Below are positions 20,236-29,388 of a DNA stretch of 64,000 nucleotides, piece by piece. The stretch comes from Sphingomonas parva (ex Maeng et al. 2020). GTDB taxonomy: Bacteria; Pseudomonadota; Alphaproteobacteria; Sphingomonadales; Sphingomonadaceae. The stretch spans positions 143,386 to 207,385 of the forward strand of contig NZ_SPDV01000007.1 in NCBI RefSeq assembly GCF_004564275.1. The letters are read 5' to 3'. Below the pieces are notes generated by a model. It ran no database searches. It saw only the letters and a list, made by a program, of their open reading frames with translations, and was not told where the DNA came from. A program made the translations under genes and the position numbers. Numbering within the stretch: the stretch's first letter is position 1; each line of letters starts with the position of its first letter.

Positions 20236-20919
20236 TCAGAGCGCGTTGATCGCCGCGTGAACCTTTGCTTCCGCATCCTTGCGGGGGAGCCCGGGCGGTA
20301 TCGCCTCTCCGAAGTGCATCGTCACCACGCCCGGCCGCTTCACGAAGCTCCGCCGCGGCCAGACCTTGCCGCTGTCGAGCGACAGGGGCACCACCGGCAG
20401 GTCGAGCGCGCGGTAGAGGCCGGCGAAGCCGGGCTGCAGGGGCGGCGTCTCCCCGACCGGAACGCGCGTGCCTTCCGGGAAGATGACGATCGGCCGGCCT
20501 TCGGCGACGGTCTCTGCCGCGGCGCGGAGCATGCGCCTGAGGGCGGTCGCCCCGCCGGCGCGCTCGACGGGGATCAGGCCGTAAGAGCGGGCGAGCCGAC
20601 CCCAGACCGGTATCTCGGCGAGCTCGCGCTTCATCACGATCCCCGGATTGTCGAGGATCGCGACCAGCTCCATCGTCTCGTACATCGACTGGTGCTTGGC
20701 CGCGATCAGCACCGGTCCGCTCGGCACCGCGCCCTCGATCCGGGTGCGGATGCCGAGCAGCACGGCGGCGCACCAACGATGATAGAGCGCCCAGCCGCGC
20801 GCGATCGCGCGGACCGCCGGACGGCCGCCGACCAATCCGATCGGCACCGCCACCAGGATGGCGACCACCGTGACGCTGTAGAAGACGATCAGGAAGGCGA
20901 TCGAACGGACGAGGTTCAT
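20236..20919 (-). CDS. 1-acyl-sn-glycerol-3-phosphate acyltransferase family (PlsC-like)
   Basis: A 227-residue membrane-associated acyltransferase. A hydrophobic N-terminal segment (about 7-31) anchors it. The catalytic block KHQSMYETM has His76 with Glu81 in place of the usual Asp of the H(X4)D motif, and FPEGTR (147-152) binds the acyl acceptor phosphate. GKVWPRR is a further family block. It would make phosphatidic acid from lysophosphatidic acid. It is the last gene of ftsE-ftsX-ydcF-plsC; its ATG overlaps the ydcF stop by one base (TGATG). Confidence 0.9.
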   Translation of the reverse strand: MNLVRSIAFLIVFYSVTVVAILVAVPIGLVGGRPAVRAIARGWALYHRWCAAVLLGIRTRIEGAVPSGPVLIAAKHQSMYETMELVAILDNPGIVMKRELAEIPVWGRLARSYGLIPVERAGGATALRRMLRAAAETVAEGRPIVIFPEGTRVPVGETPPLQPGFAGLYRALDLPVVPLSLDSGKVWPRRSFVKRPGVVTMHFGEAIPPGLPRKDAEAKVHAAINAL

Positions 20920-21449
20920 CAGACGCCGACCAGCACCGCCGCGCGGCGCAGCAGATATTTGTTATATTCGGTGAACAGCGCCCGGAAGCTGGGGTTGCTC
21001 GCCACCGCATCGCCGATCACTTCGACATCGCCCCCGAGGCGCCGCGAGAGTTCGAAGCGTGCCCGCGGCATGTGCCAGTCGGTGGTGACGAGCCGCAGGC
21101 TGCGGAACCTGTGCTTCTCCATCCAGCGCGCGACCTCCTCCGCATTCGAGCGCGTATCGACCGATTCCCGGCCGAGATCGATGCAGCAGCGGAACAGGGC
21201 GTCGTTGCCCGGATATTCGGCGGCGAGCTCGGGCGGGCGGACGGTTCGTGCGACGCCGGAGACGAGCATCCGCTTGGCCACGCCCCGTTTCAGCAGATCG
21301 AGGCCGCGCTCCATGCGGTAGGCGCCGCCGGTGAGCACGACCACGGCATCGGTCCGCTCGTCGCCGGCCGGCTGCGGCAGCAGCACCGCGAACGCGGCGT
21401 AGCCGAGCAGGTAGAGCAAAACGACGAAAGACAAGGCACGCGAGATCAC
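20919..21449 (-). CDS. YdcF family membrane protein (DUF218)
   Basis: A 176-residue protein with an N-terminal hydrophobic segment (about 4-25) and a DUF218 domain: DAVVVLTGGAYRMERGLDLL, RMLVSGVA, the ESVDTRSNAEEVARWM block and LVTTDWHMPRARFEL. Family members such as SanA and ElyC are linked to envelope barrier and peptidoglycan or lipid-carrier homeostasis. The specific reaction is unknown. The GTG at 21449 overlaps the ftsX stop (GTGA). The operon context with ftsEX and an acyltransferase supports an envelope role. Confidence 0.88.
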   Translation of the reverse strand: MISRALSFVVLLYLLGYAAFAVLLPQPAGDERTDAVVVLTGGAYRMERGLDLLKRGVAKRMLVSGVARTVRPPELAAEYPGNDALFRCCIDLGRESVDTRSNAEEVARWMEKHRFRSLRLVTTDWHMPRARFELSRRLGGDVEVIGDAVASNPSFRALFTEYNKYLLRRAAVLVGV

Positions 21450-22342
21450 AACATCCTCCCCAAGGCGCGGAGGATCGTCGCCCGCGCCACTACCGTCGCC
21501 AGCGCGACGCCAAAAACCGGCAAGGCCACCAGCACCGCCCAGCTCAACACCGGCAGATGCGCGGAGCCGAGCAGATCCGAGCCGAGCGCGCCGACGCGCG
21601 CGCCGATGACCAGAAGAACGAGCGAGGCGGCGATCAGCCCCACGATGCCGCCGAACAGCGCGTCGAGCGCAATGCGGCGCTGGAACAGGCGGGCGACCTG
21701 GACATCGGTCGCGCCCATCAGGTGAAGCACCTCGATCGTGCTGCGATGGGTATCGAGCGACGCGCGCGCGGCGAGCACGACGGTTGCCGCTGTCGCCCCG
21801 ATCATCAGCAGCACCAGCGCCCCGGCCAGCCACCGCAACGCGCGGATCAGCCCGGCGAGCGGCGCCAGCCACTGGGCATTGTCGTCGACCCGCGCAGACG
21901 GCGCGACCTCGGTCACCGCGGCGCGCAGGCTCTCCAGCCGCGCATAGGCCGCCGGCGAGAGATCGACCTCGATCATCGCCGGGATCGGCAGGTCGCCCTC
22001 GAGGCCTCCGGGGCCGAGCCAGGGCTCGAGCAGCGCCTCCATCTCTTCCGATCCGATCCGCCGAACGCTCTCGACGCCTTCCTGCCCCTCCAGCACGGCC
22101 AAAGCGGCGCGTGCCTGCGCCTCGCGCCGGTCGGGGTTGGGTTCGACGATCTGCACGGTCGCCCGCGTACCCGTATCCTCGTCGAGGCTCGACGCCGCAG
22201 TCCCGAGGCCAAGCCCGGCGGCAGCGGCGAGCACGGTCAGGAACATCATGATCGCGATTACCCACGGCATCGGACCGGAGAGACGCCCCTCCGGCAGCAG
22301 CCGCCGATCGGCGGCGCCGAACTTGCGGACGTTGCCCTTCAC
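21446..22342 (-). CDS. ftsX: Cell division protein FtsX
   Basis: Membrane partner of FtsE; the pair transmits ATP hydrolysis to control septal peptidoglycan hydrolases. The 298 residues have one N-terminal membrane segment (about 27-48), an extracytoplasmic domain (about 50-165) and three C-terminal membrane segments. MEVLHLMGAT-like sequence (IEVLHLMGATDVQVARLFQ) is the conserved FtsX cytoplasmic loop. It overlaps ftsE by four bases (ATGA) and ydcF by four (GTGA). Confidence 0.95.
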   Translation of the reverse strand: MKGNVRKFGAADRRLLPEGRLSGPMPWVIAIMMFLTVLAAAAGLGLGTAASSLDEDTGTRATVQIVEPNPDRREAQARAALAVLEGQEGVESVRRIGSEEMEALLEPWLGPGGLEGDLPIPAMIEVDLSPAAYARLESLRAAVTEVAPSARVDDNAQWLAPLAGLIRALRWLAGALVLLMIGATAATVVLAARASLDTHRSTIEVLHLMGATDVQVARLFQRRIALDALFGGIVGLIAASLVLLVIGARVGALGSDLLGSAHLPVLSWAVLVALPVFGVALATVVARATILRALGRML

Positions 22343-23085
22343 GGCTCGGCCCGGCGGGGCGGATGGCGCAGCGCGCCGGTCGGATCGAGCAGCTCGCCCC
22401 GATCGAGCCGGAGCATCTCGGCCCGGCCGATGCTCGAGATCAGGTGGAGATCGTGGGTCGCGACGACGATGGTGGTGCCGAGCTTGTTGAGACTGTCGAA
22501 CAGGTGGAGCAGGCGCTTGGCCATTTCCGGATCGACGTTGCCGGTCGGCTCATCCGCGACAAGCAGCTCCGGCCGCGCGATCACCGCGCGCGCGATTGCC
22601 ACCCTCTGCTGCTCGCCGCCCGAGAGCGTGGCGGGACGCGCCGAGGCGCGGTGGCCGAGCCCGACCCAGGCGAGCATCTCCTTCACCGGAGTCTCGAGAT
22701 CATGCTCCTCGACGCCCGCCACCCGCAGCGGCAGCGCGACATTGTCGTAGGCGGAAAGGTGCGGCACCAGCCGGAAATCCTGGAACACCACGCCGATCCG
22801 CCGGCGAAAGCCCGGCAGGCGCTTGCGCGGCATGGTCACGATGTCCTCGCCGAACAGCCGGATCAGTCCCCGGCTGGGGCGCTGGGCGAGGTAGAGCAGA
22901 CGCAGCAATGACGTCTTGCCGGCGCCCGACGGTCCGGTGAGGAAGTAGAATCCCCCCTCGCGCAACGAAAAGCTGAGGTCCGAAAGCGTCTCCGCCCCCG
23001 TGCCGTAGCGCAGGCCGACATTGTCGAACTGGACGATGCTGCCGGGGATGTTCAGGCCCGCCTCCGCTCCACTGCCTCCCGCCAT
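22339..23085 (-). CDS. ftsE: Cell division ATP-binding protein FtsE
   Basis: ABC ATPase of the FtsEX complex at the division site. The 248 residues carry Walker A GPSGAGKTS (51-59), the Q-loop VVFQDFRLVPHL, the signature LSGGEQQRVAIARA and Walker B ELLVADEPTGN with a switch His in VATHDL. A ~15-residue N-terminal extension precedes the usual start; no internal start with a better ribosome site is obvious. First gene of ftsE-ftsX-ydcF-plsC and divergent from the zinc-ribbon gene (134-bp shared upstream region). Confidence 0.96.
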   Translation of the reverse strand: MAGGSGAEAGLNIPGSIVQFDNVGLRYGTGAETLSDLSFSLREGGFYFLTGPSGAGKTSLLRLLYLAQRPSRGLIRLFGEDIVTMPRKRLPGFRRRIGVVFQDFRLVPHLSAYDNVALPLRVAGVEEHDLETPVKEMLAWVGLGHRASARPATLSGGEQQRVAIARAVIARPELLVADEPTGNVDPEMAKRLLHLFDSLNKLGTTIVVATHDLHLISSIGRAEMLRLDRGELLDPTGALRHPPRRAEP

Positions 23086-23219
23086 TCAGGCTAGCTGGCG
23101 TCAATGGCATGCCGGGAGGCGCCGCGTAAACTACCCAAAACCGCGCATTTGCTTGCATGCGCAGCCAAACCTGTGCTTGGATTCGGCACAATTACAAAGC
23201 GAGCGGGGCCGCCCAAGAC

Positions 23220-23987
23220 ATGATCCTCAGCTGTCCAGCCTGCAACACGCGCTACGTCGTGCCGGACAGCGCTGTCGGCGCGTCGGGCCGCCAGGTCCGC
23301 TGCGCCAATTGCCGCCACAGCTGGTTCCAGGAGCCGGCGCCGGTCCGTCCCTCCGCCGCCGCGACGGCGGAGCCGGCCCGCGAGGCCGCGCCTCCGCCGC
23401 CCCCGCCTCCGCCGCCACCGCCCCCTCCGCCGGTGGCGCCGATCCAGATGCAGAAACGCGAGGTGCCGCACGCGACGGTTCGCCCCGCTGCCGACATCCT
23501 GGGCCCCGCTCCCGAACCGGAAGCCGAGAATTTCGACGCGTTCGCGCACGAGCCGCCGTTCCGCCCGCGCCGCAACCGCGCCAAATTGTGGACCATCCTG
23601 GCAGTTGTCGCGGCGATCGTGATGATCTCGGCCTGGGCGGCGATCCTCTATTTCGGAGTCCCCGGCACCGGCGGCAGCCTGGCGATCGGCCGCGGCGGCG
23701 GCACGGCGCTGACCATCGAGGGCAAGGGCGAGCGCGGCAGGATGGCGAGCGGGAACGAGCTGCTCACCGTCAGCGGCCAGATCAAGAACCCGACCAATTC
23801 GGTACAGCGTGTGCCGCCGATCCGCGCCGAGCTGCGCGATGCGCAGGGGCGCGCCGTCTACACCTGGCCGATCTCGCCCCCCGTCTCGAAGCTGCAGCCG
23901 GGCGCCACCGCGACCTTCAACAGCGCAGAGGTGGACGTGCCGCGCGGCGCCACTGCGATCAACCTCAGCTTCGGCCCGGCCAGCTGA
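23220..23987 (+). CDS. Zinc-ribbon (MJ0042-type) protein with polyproline linker and one membrane segment
   Basis: A 255-residue protein. The N-terminal zinc ribbon has Cys5, Cys8, Cys28 and Cys31 ([16 protein letters not shown]), the MJ0042 finger type. It is followed by an uninterrupted run of 14 prolines (58-71), one transmembrane segment (about 123-145) and a C-terminal DUF3426-like domain ([22 protein letters not shown]) probably in the periplasm. The ATG at 23220 places the first Cys at residue 5 as expected. This architecture is conserved beside ftsE in alphaproteobacteria; the function is unknown. It may need EF-P for the proline run. Confidence 0.85.
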   Translation: MILSCPACNTRYVVPDSAVGASGRQVRCANCRHSWFQEPAPVRPSAAATAEPAREAAPPPPPPPPPPPPPPVAPIQMQKREVPHATVRPAADILGPAPEPEAENFDAFAHEPPFRPRRNRAKLWTILAVVAAIVMISAWAAILYFGVPGTGGSLAIGRGGGTALTIEGKGERGRMASGNELLTVSGQIKNPTNSVQRVPPIRAELRDAQGRAVYTWPISPPVSKLQPGATATFNSAEVDVPRGATAINLSFGPAS

Positions 23988-24010
23988 GCGTGCGCGCGTC
24001 GAGGGTCTGA

Positions 24011-25114
24011 GTGCGGATCGGAATCCTCACCGGGGGCGGCGACGTACCGGGCCTCAATCCGTGCATCCGCTCGATCACCCTGTCGGCCGACGACCTCGGA
24101 TGGGAGGTGGTCGGCTTCCGCCGCGGATGGGAAGGCGTGCTCGGGATCGACCCGACCGATTCGGAGAGCATCGCCCGGGGCAGCCTGACCCTGACGCGCG
24201 AGGGCGTGCGCGGCATCGACCGGACGGGCGGCACCATCCTCCATACCTCGCGGCTGGATCCGCGGACCCTCGCAGCCGGCGACCAGACCACGAAGGTTCT
24301 CGACGTGCTCTCCGCGATGGGCGTCGACGCGATGATTACCCTGGGCGGGGACGGAACGTTGCGCTTTTCCGCGCATCTCTCCGAACAGGGCGTGCCGGTG
24401 ATCTCCATCCCCAAGACGATGGACAACGACGTCTACGGCACGGATTATTGCATCGGCTTTTCTACGGCGGTGAGCCGCTCGGTCGAGGCGATCAACGCGC
24501 TTCGTACGACGGTCGAGAGCCACGAGCGGATCGGCGTGATCGAGCTGTTCGGGCGGCGCAGCGGCGAGACGGCGCTGCTCGCCGGCTTTCTCGCCCAGGT
24601 CGATCGCACGGTGATCTCCGAGGTGCCGGCCGATCTCGACCGGCTGCTGCCGCTGCTCGAGGAGGACAAGAGGTCCAGCCCCGGACATTATGCGATGTGC
24701 GTCGTCTCGGAAGGCGCGCGTCTCGAAGGGGAGAACGGCAATGGCGACAGCCAGCTGTCGCGATCGGCGAGCGAGCGCGACGACATCGGCGTCGGCCATC
24801 GCCTTGCCCGCGCCGTCAAGGCGCGGCTCGGCTGCGGGGTGGTGCTCCAGGAGCTCGCCTATCTCATGCGCGCCGGCGAGCCCGACGCGATGGACCGCAT
24901 GGTCGGCCTCGCCTTCGGGGGCCTCGCCATCCAGCTGCTGCAGCGCGGCGAGGCAGGACGCATGGTGACATTGAAGGGCGGCAATTACGGCCACGTCCCG
25001 GCCGGCACCCTGCTCGAGGGCATCAAGAGCGTCGACGTGCCGAGCCTCTACGACCGGACGGCCTATCGCGCGAAGCTGATGCGCGTCGAGGGCATGCCGA
25101 TGTTCCTCTACTGA
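24011..25114 (+). CDS. 6-phosphofructokinase (ATP type inferred)
   Basis: Phosphorylates fructose-6-phosphate at C1. The 367 residues begin RIGILTGGGDVPGLN. The nucleotide-binding motif is GGDGT (112-116) with Gly115, which in this family favours ATP over pyrophosphate. The active-site block is PKTMDND (134-140, catalytic Asp138), with Lys after Pro as in long or pyrophosphate-type enzymes. This mixed pattern suggests a group III ATP-PFK; donor specificity is inferred. The GTG at 24011 has no strong ribosome site. It follows the zinc-ribbon gene by 23 bp. Many sphingomonads use the Entner-Doudoroff route, so a PFK is of interest. Confidence 0.9.
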   Translation: MRIGILTGGGDVPGLNPCIRSITLSADDLGWEVVGFRRGWEGVLGIDPTDSESIARGSLTLTREGVRGIDRTGGTILHTSRLDPRTLAAGDQTTKVLDVLSAMGVDAMITLGGDGTLRFSAHLSEQGVPVISIPKTMDNDVYGTDYCIGFSTAVSRSVEAINALRTTVESHERIGVIELFGRRSGETALLAGFLAQVDRTVISEVPADLDRLLPLLEEDKRSSPGHYAMCVVSEGARLEGENGNGDSQLSRSASERDDIGVGHRLARAVKARLGCGVVLQELAYLMRAGEPDAMDRMVGLAFGGLAIQLLQRGEAGRMVTLKGGNYGHVPAGTLLEGIKSVDVPSLYDRTAYRAKLMRVEGMPMFLY

Positions 25115-25128
25115 CCGCAAAAAGCCGA

Positions 25129-25157
25129 TTGCGCCCCCCGAAACCCTTTGCTAGAGG
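25129..25157 (+). promoter_or_regulatory. Probable promoter of tRNA-Leu(GAG)
   Basis: TTGCGC (25129-25134), a 17-bp spacer and TAGAGG (25152-25157), placing the start near 25164, about 40 bp before the tRNA. The CTAGAGG-type -10 sequence is often seen before stable RNA genes in sphingomonads. Read by eye. Confidence 0.45.
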
Positions 25158-25203
25158 CCCGCTCCTGCCAGCCACCGGGGCAGATCCTCCGGTGCAATCA
25201 CGT

Positions 25204-25290
25204 GCGGTCGTGGCGGAACTGGTAGACGCGCAGCGTTGAGGTCGCTGTGGCCGAAAGGCCGTGGAAGTTCGAGTCTTCTCGACCGCACCA
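25204..25290 (+). tRNA. tRNA-Leu (anticodon GAG)
   Basis: An 87-base class II tRNA with encoded CCA. The acceptor arms GCGGTCG (25204-25210) and CGACCGC pair fully, with discriminator A. The anticodon stem CAGCG/CGCTG encloses TTGAGGT, giving anticodon GAG at 25238-25240 (reads CUC/CUU). A long variable arm GGCCgaaaGGCC and the TTCGAGT T-loop confirm leucine identity. It stands alone between pfk and the permease gene. Confidence 0.98.
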
Positions 25291-25434
25291 TTTTCCTGCC
25301 CCTTCCGGCAGGCCCGACGAAAGCCTGGATCCAACACCCCCTTCCGGGGAGCCGCCTTTCGATTCCAGCCTCTGCGCGATCGCCCGGCAAGCTTTGCTGG
25401 ATTTGCACGGGTCCCGTCGCTAGGCGTGCGCGCA

Positions 25435-26790
25435 ATGGCCACTTCCCCACCTTCGAGCCCACCTTCGAGCCGCGTCTTCGGCTTCTGGATTTGCCTCGCT
25501 TTGGTCATCGGCAACATGGTGGGATCCGGCGCGTTCCTCCTGCCGCAGGCGCTGGCACCGTTCGGCTGGAATGCGATCTTCGGCTGGATAGTGACGATCG
25601 CGGGCGCCCTGTGCCTCGCCTTCGTCTTCGCCACTCTGGCGCGGCACTTCCCGCGCGCCGGCGGCCCCTATGCCTTCTGCCGCGAGGCATTCGGGCGGGC
25701 GCCCGGCTTCGTCGTCGCCTGGAGCTACTGGATCTCGGTGTGGACCGCCAACGCGGCGATCTCGGTCGGCGCGACGAGCTATTTCGTCCACCTCTTTCCG
25801 AGCCTGGCCGGAGCGCCCGCCTGGATCGCCCTCGGCTTCGTCTGGACGTTCACGCTGATCAATTGCGTCAGCCTGCGCGGCGTCGGCGGCGTCCAGCTGG
25901 CGACGACGATCCTGAAGCTGCTGCCGCTCGCCGCGGCGATCGTGCTGACCCTGCTCGTCTCGAGCGGAGTCACGGATGCCTCGGCCCCGGTGCCGCCGCT
26001 GCGCGGCGAGGACATCAGCCTCGCCGCGATTGCGGCGACCGTGACGCTGACGCTCTGGGCGATGGTCGGCTTCGAATCCGCCACGATTCCGGCGGGACAC
26101 GTCGCCGACGCGGCCCGCACGATCCCGCGCGCGACCCTGATCGGCACGCTCGCCGCCGGGCTCATCTATCTCGTCGCCTGCTCGGGCGTCGCGCTGCTTC
26201 TGCCCGCCGAGCAGGCGAGCCAGTCGACCGCGCCGTTCGCCGATTTCATCGGCCGCTATTGGGGCGAGGGCCCGGCCTCGCTCGTCGCGGTCTTCGCGAT
26301 GATCAGCGCGCTCGGTGCGCTGAACGGCTGGGTGCTGATCCAGGGCGAGATGCCGACCGCCCTCGCGCGCGACGGCATCTTTCCGGCATGGATGGCGAAG
26401 ACCAGCGGCGCCGGCGTACCTGTCCGCGCCCATCTGATCTCCAGCAGCCTGGTGACCGTGCTGATCCTCGCCAACCAGGCGCGATCGGTCGGGGATCTGT
26501 TCGCGGTAACCGCGCTGATTTCGACCCTCGCATCGGTCGTCGCCTATCTCGCCTGCTCGATCGCGGCTCTTTGGCTCCAGCAGCGCGCCAGAATCGGTCG
26601 CTCGGCTGCGCTGACCGCGGCGGCGCTGGCCGGAGCCCTCTACTCTTTATGGGCGATCTACGGCGCCGGCCGAGAGCCGGTGATCTGGGGGCTCGGCCTG
26701 CTGCTGAGCGGCGTCCCCGTCTACCTTCTGATGCGGCGCAACCGCGGGCAGGGCATGGGTGTTACGTCTGCTTCGGGACGAGAAGAATGA
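25435..26790 (+). CDS. APC-family amino acid permease (AdiC/ArcD-like)
   Basis: A 451-residue polytopic transporter with about 12 hydrophobic segments. The N-terminal [19 protein letters not shown] is the substrate-site unwound helix 1 of the APC superfamily (GSG motif). [13 protein letters not shown] and [14 protein letters not shown] resemble the arginine/agmatine antiporter group. The substrate is not certain. The ATG at 25435 gives the normal cytoplasmic N-terminus. Its TGA overlaps the msrB ATG (ATGA), so the two are translationally coupled. It may form a transcript with the upstream tRNA region. Confidence 0.85.
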   Translation: MATSPPSSPPSSRVFGFWICLALVIGNMVGSGAFLLPQALAPFGWNAIFGWIVTIAGALCLAFVFATLARHFPRAGGPYAFCREAFGRAPGFVVAWSYWISVWTANAAISVGATSYFVHLFPSLAGAPAWIALGFVWTFTLINCVSLRGVGGVQLATTILKLLPLAAAIVLTLLVSSGVTDASAPVPPLRGEDISLAAIAATVTLTLWAMVGFESATIPAGHVADAARTIPRATLIGTLAAGLIYLVACSGVALLLPAEQASQSTAPFADFIGRYWGEGPASLVAVFAMISALGALNGWVLIQGEMPTALARDGIFPAWMAKTSGAGVPVRAHLISSSLVTVLILANQARSVGDLFAVTALISTLASVVAYLACSIAALWLQQRARIGRSAALTAAALAGALYSLWAIYGAGREPVIWGLGLLLSGVPVYLLMRRNRGQGMGVTSASGREE

Positions 26791-27206
26791 GCGGCATCAT
26801 GGATGATCAGGAGATAGAGCGCCTCGATCTCCCGGAGCGTGCTTGGCGGGAGCGCCTCTCCGACCAGCAATATCACGTGCTTCGCGAGGCCGGCACCGAA
26901 CGGCCTTTCACCGGGCGTTACCTCAACAACAAGGAAGCCGGCGAATATCGCTGCGCCGGATGCGGCGAGCTGCTGTTTGACAGCAGCGCCAAATATGACA
27001 GCGGCAGCGGCTGGCCGAGTTTCACCGAGCCGGCCAGCCACGCGGTGAGCGAGCATGGCGACACCAGCCACGGCATGCGCCGCGTCGAGGTCCGCTGCGC
27101 CCGCTGCGACGGGCACCTCGGCCATGTGTTCCCCGACGGGCCCGGGCCCACGGGGCTGCGCTATTGCGTCAACAGCGCATCGCTCGATTTCAAGCCGCGC
27201 AAATAG
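26787..27206 (+). CDS. msrB: Peptide-methionine (R)-S-oxide reductase
   Basis: Reduces methionine-R-sulfoxide in proteins. The 139 residues have the zinc cysteines Cys56, Cys59, Cys104 and Cys107 (CAGC, CARC), the block SGSGWPSF, and the catalytic Cys127 in [11 protein letters not shown]. It is a cytoplasmic MsrB with no signal peptide. The start ATG at 26787 overlaps the permease stop. An internal ATG at residue 5 could also start it. Confidence 0.97.
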   Translation: MSGIMDDQEIERLDLPERAWRERLSDQQYHVLREAGTERPFTGRYLNNKEAGEYRCAGCGELLFDSSAKYDSGSGWPSFTEPASHAVSEHGDTSHGMRRVEVRCARCDGHLGHVFPDGPGPTGLRYCVNSASLDFKPRK

Positions 27207-27235
27207 ACTCGTATAAATCCCTAGGGGCTCGCCGC

Positions 27236-27264
27236 TTGTGACCGGGGGCCCTTCGCCCTATCCC
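27236..27264 (+). promoter_or_regulatory. Possible promoter of the class A PBP gene
   Basis: TTGTGA (27236-27241), a 17-bp spacer and TATCCC (27259-27264), only 9 bases before the ATG at 27274. As with polA, the transcript would be leaderless or nearly so. By-eye assignment. Confidence 0.35.
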
Positions 27265-27273
27265 TAGCGCCAC

Positions 27274-29388
27274 ATGGCCAGTGAAGCTCCGAAAAGGTCG
27301 CGGCTCAAGCGCACCCTGATTACGTTGTTCAAGGTCGGGCTGTACGGCTCGATCCTGGGTTTGATCGCCCTCGTCGTGGCGGTCGCCGTCGCGATGAGCC
27401 AGCTGCCCAGCTATTCCGAGCTCGTCCGCCGCGACAATCTGGGGCAGATGATCCGGGTTCGCGCGGCCGACGGATCGACCCTCGTCTCCCTCGGGCCGAG
27501 CTTCGGCCGATGGCTGAGCTCTGACCAGATCCCCGAGATCATGAAGAAGGCGATGGTCGCGGTCGAGGATCGCCGTTTCTATTATCACCCGGGCGTCGAT
27601 CCGGTCGGCATCATCCGCGGCATCGGCGTGAGCTTCAGCCGGGACGACAAGGTCCGCGGCGTCTCGACGATCAGCCAGCAGCTCGCCCGCAACATCTTCC
27701 TGACCAGCGACCGCAGCTACGGCCGCAAGGTTCGCGAAGGAATCCTCGCTCTGGCGCTCGAGCGCCGCTTCTCGAAAGAGCAGATCCTCGAGCTCTACCT
27801 CAACCGCGTCTATTTCGGCGGCGGTGCATACGGCATCGACGCCGCGTCGCGCCGTTTCTTCGGCCATTCTGCGGATTCCCTCACTCTCTCGGAAGCCGCG
27901 ATCATCGCCGGCCTGGTCAAGGCGCCGTCGAATTACTCGCCCACCGCCGACGCCGAAGCGGCGCGGGGACGCGCCGAGGTGGTCATCGACCTCATGCGGC
28001 GAAACGGCGACATCACCAGCTCGGAGGCCTTCGCAGCCGAGCCCGCCGACGTCAGGATCGTTCCGACGCCGAAGCAGAACAGCGTCCGCTACTTCACCGA
28101 CTGGGTGCTCCCGCAGCTCGATACGCTGATCGAGGAGAGCGTCGAGCCGATCGAGGTCTGGACGACGCTCGACCCCAACATGCAGAAGCTGGCCGATCAG
28201 GTGATCAATTCCGCCACGCCGCAGGGCGCGCAGGGCGCACTGGTCGCGCTCGACCGCGACGGCTCGGTGCGCGCGATGGTGGGCGGCCGGGATTACGTCC
28301 AGTCGATCTACAACCGTGCGACCCAGGCGACCCGCCAGCCGGGCTCGTCGTTCAAGCTGTTCGTCTATCTCGCCGCGCTCGAATTCGGCTACACGCCGGA
28401 ATCGGCGGTCGAGGACAAGCCGATCACGATCAACGGCTGGAGCCCGCGCAATTCGAACCGCAATTTCGCCGGCGCGGTGACCCTCCGCCAGGCCTTCGCC
28501 CAGTCGATCAACACGGTCTCGGCGCAGCTCGCCCAGGAGGTCGGCTTCCGCACCGTCGCCGACATGGCGCAGCGCTTCGGCATCACCAGCAAGGTCAGCA
28601 CACACCCCTCGATCGCGCTCGGCAGCTCCGAGGTTCGCCTGATCGACATGACCCGCGCTTATGCGTCGGTTGCCGCGCGGGGCACGGCGGTGGTTCCCTA
28701 CGGCATCCGCCGGGTCACGACCGCGGAGGGCGAGCTCCTCTATCAGCACGATCCCGGCGAAGCGCGCGTGCTGGTCGCACCGCACGTGGCAGCCCAGATG
28801 ACCGATCTTCTCCAGGCAGCGGTGATGACCGGAACCGGCCGCGCCGCCCAGATCGGCCGGCCGGTCGCCGGCAAGACCGGCACGACCAGCTCGAACAAGG
28901 ACGGCTGGTTCCTCGGTTTCTCGAGCGGCCTCACCACCGGCATCTGGATGGGCCGGGACGACAACAAGGCAATTCCCGGCCTGCAGGGCGGACGTGCGCC
29001 GGCTCAGGCGTTCCACGATTTCATGAGCCGCGCGGTGGCCAGCCGGCCGATCGAGCAGTTCCAGACCCAGGTGGCGCCGCCGGAATGGGCGACCGAGCCC
29101 GATCAGGAAGCCTGGTTCGACGCGCCGCCGAACTCTGCCGCCCAGGTCGATGCCGACGGCAATCCGATCGGCACGCCGGCCGAACCGGGCGGTGCGTCGC
29201 CGCCGGTCGAAGACCTTCGGCCGCAGCCCGACGAGAGCCTCGAGGATCTGGTCGAGCGGGCGACCAACCCCGATCGTCAGGAGCGCGTGCCGACGCCGCG
29301 CCGATCCGATGAGCGGGCGATACCGCCGCGCGAGCCGCGCTCAGGCGCCGATGCGGTGGAGCGCCGCCCCGTGGCGCCGCAACCATAA
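27274..29388 (+). CDS. Class A penicillin-binding protein (transglycosylase/transpeptidase, PBP1A type)
   Basis: A bifunctional peptidoglycan synthase of 704 residues. One N-terminal membrane anchor (about 17-41) precedes the GT51 transglycosylase domain with catalytic Glu98 (AVEDRRFYYHPGVD), GVSTISQQLARN and LYLNRVYFGGGAYG. The transpeptidase domain has the SxxK nucleophile Ser358-Lys361 (GSSFK), the SxN motif in AQSINTVSAQ and KTGT at 534-537. The C-terminal ~120 residues are acidic and Pro-rich, probably disordered. It is shorter than E. coli PBP1a (no OB insertion visible). Its last 48 bases overlap the convergent YgjP-like gene. Confidence 0.95.
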   Translation: MASEAPKRSRLKRTLITLFKVGLYGSILGLIALVVAVAVAMSQLPSYSELVRRDNLGQMIRVRAADGSTLVSLGPSFGRWLSSDQIPEIMKKAMVAVEDRRFYYHPGVDPVGIIRGIGVSFSRDDKVRGVSTISQQLARNIFLTSDRSYGRKVREGILALALERRFSKEQILELYLNRVYFGGGAYGIDAASRRFFGHSADSLTLSEAAIIAGLVKAPSNYSPTADAEAARGRAEVVIDLMRRNGDITSSEAFAAEPADVRIVPTPKQNSVRYFTDWVLPQLDTLIEESVEPIEVWTTLDPNMQKLADQVINSATPQGAQGALVALDRDGSVRAMVGGRDYVQSIYNRATQATRQPGSSFKLFVYLAALEFGYTPESAVEDKPITINGWSPRNSNRNFAGAVTLRQAFAQSINTVSAQLAQEVGFRTVADMAQRFGITSKVSTHPSIALGSSEVRLIDMTRAYASVAARGTAVVPYGIRRVTTAEGELLYQHDPGEARVLVAPHVAAQMTDLLQAAVMTGTGRAAQIGRPVAGKTGTTSSNKDGWFLGFSSGLTTGIWMGRDDNKAIPGLQGGRAPAQAFHDFMSRAVASRPIEQFQTQVAPPEWATEPDQEAWFDAPPNSAAQVDADGNPIGTPAEPGGASPPVEDLRPQPDESLEDLVERATNPDRQERVPTPRRSDERAIPPREPRSGADAVERRPVAPQP

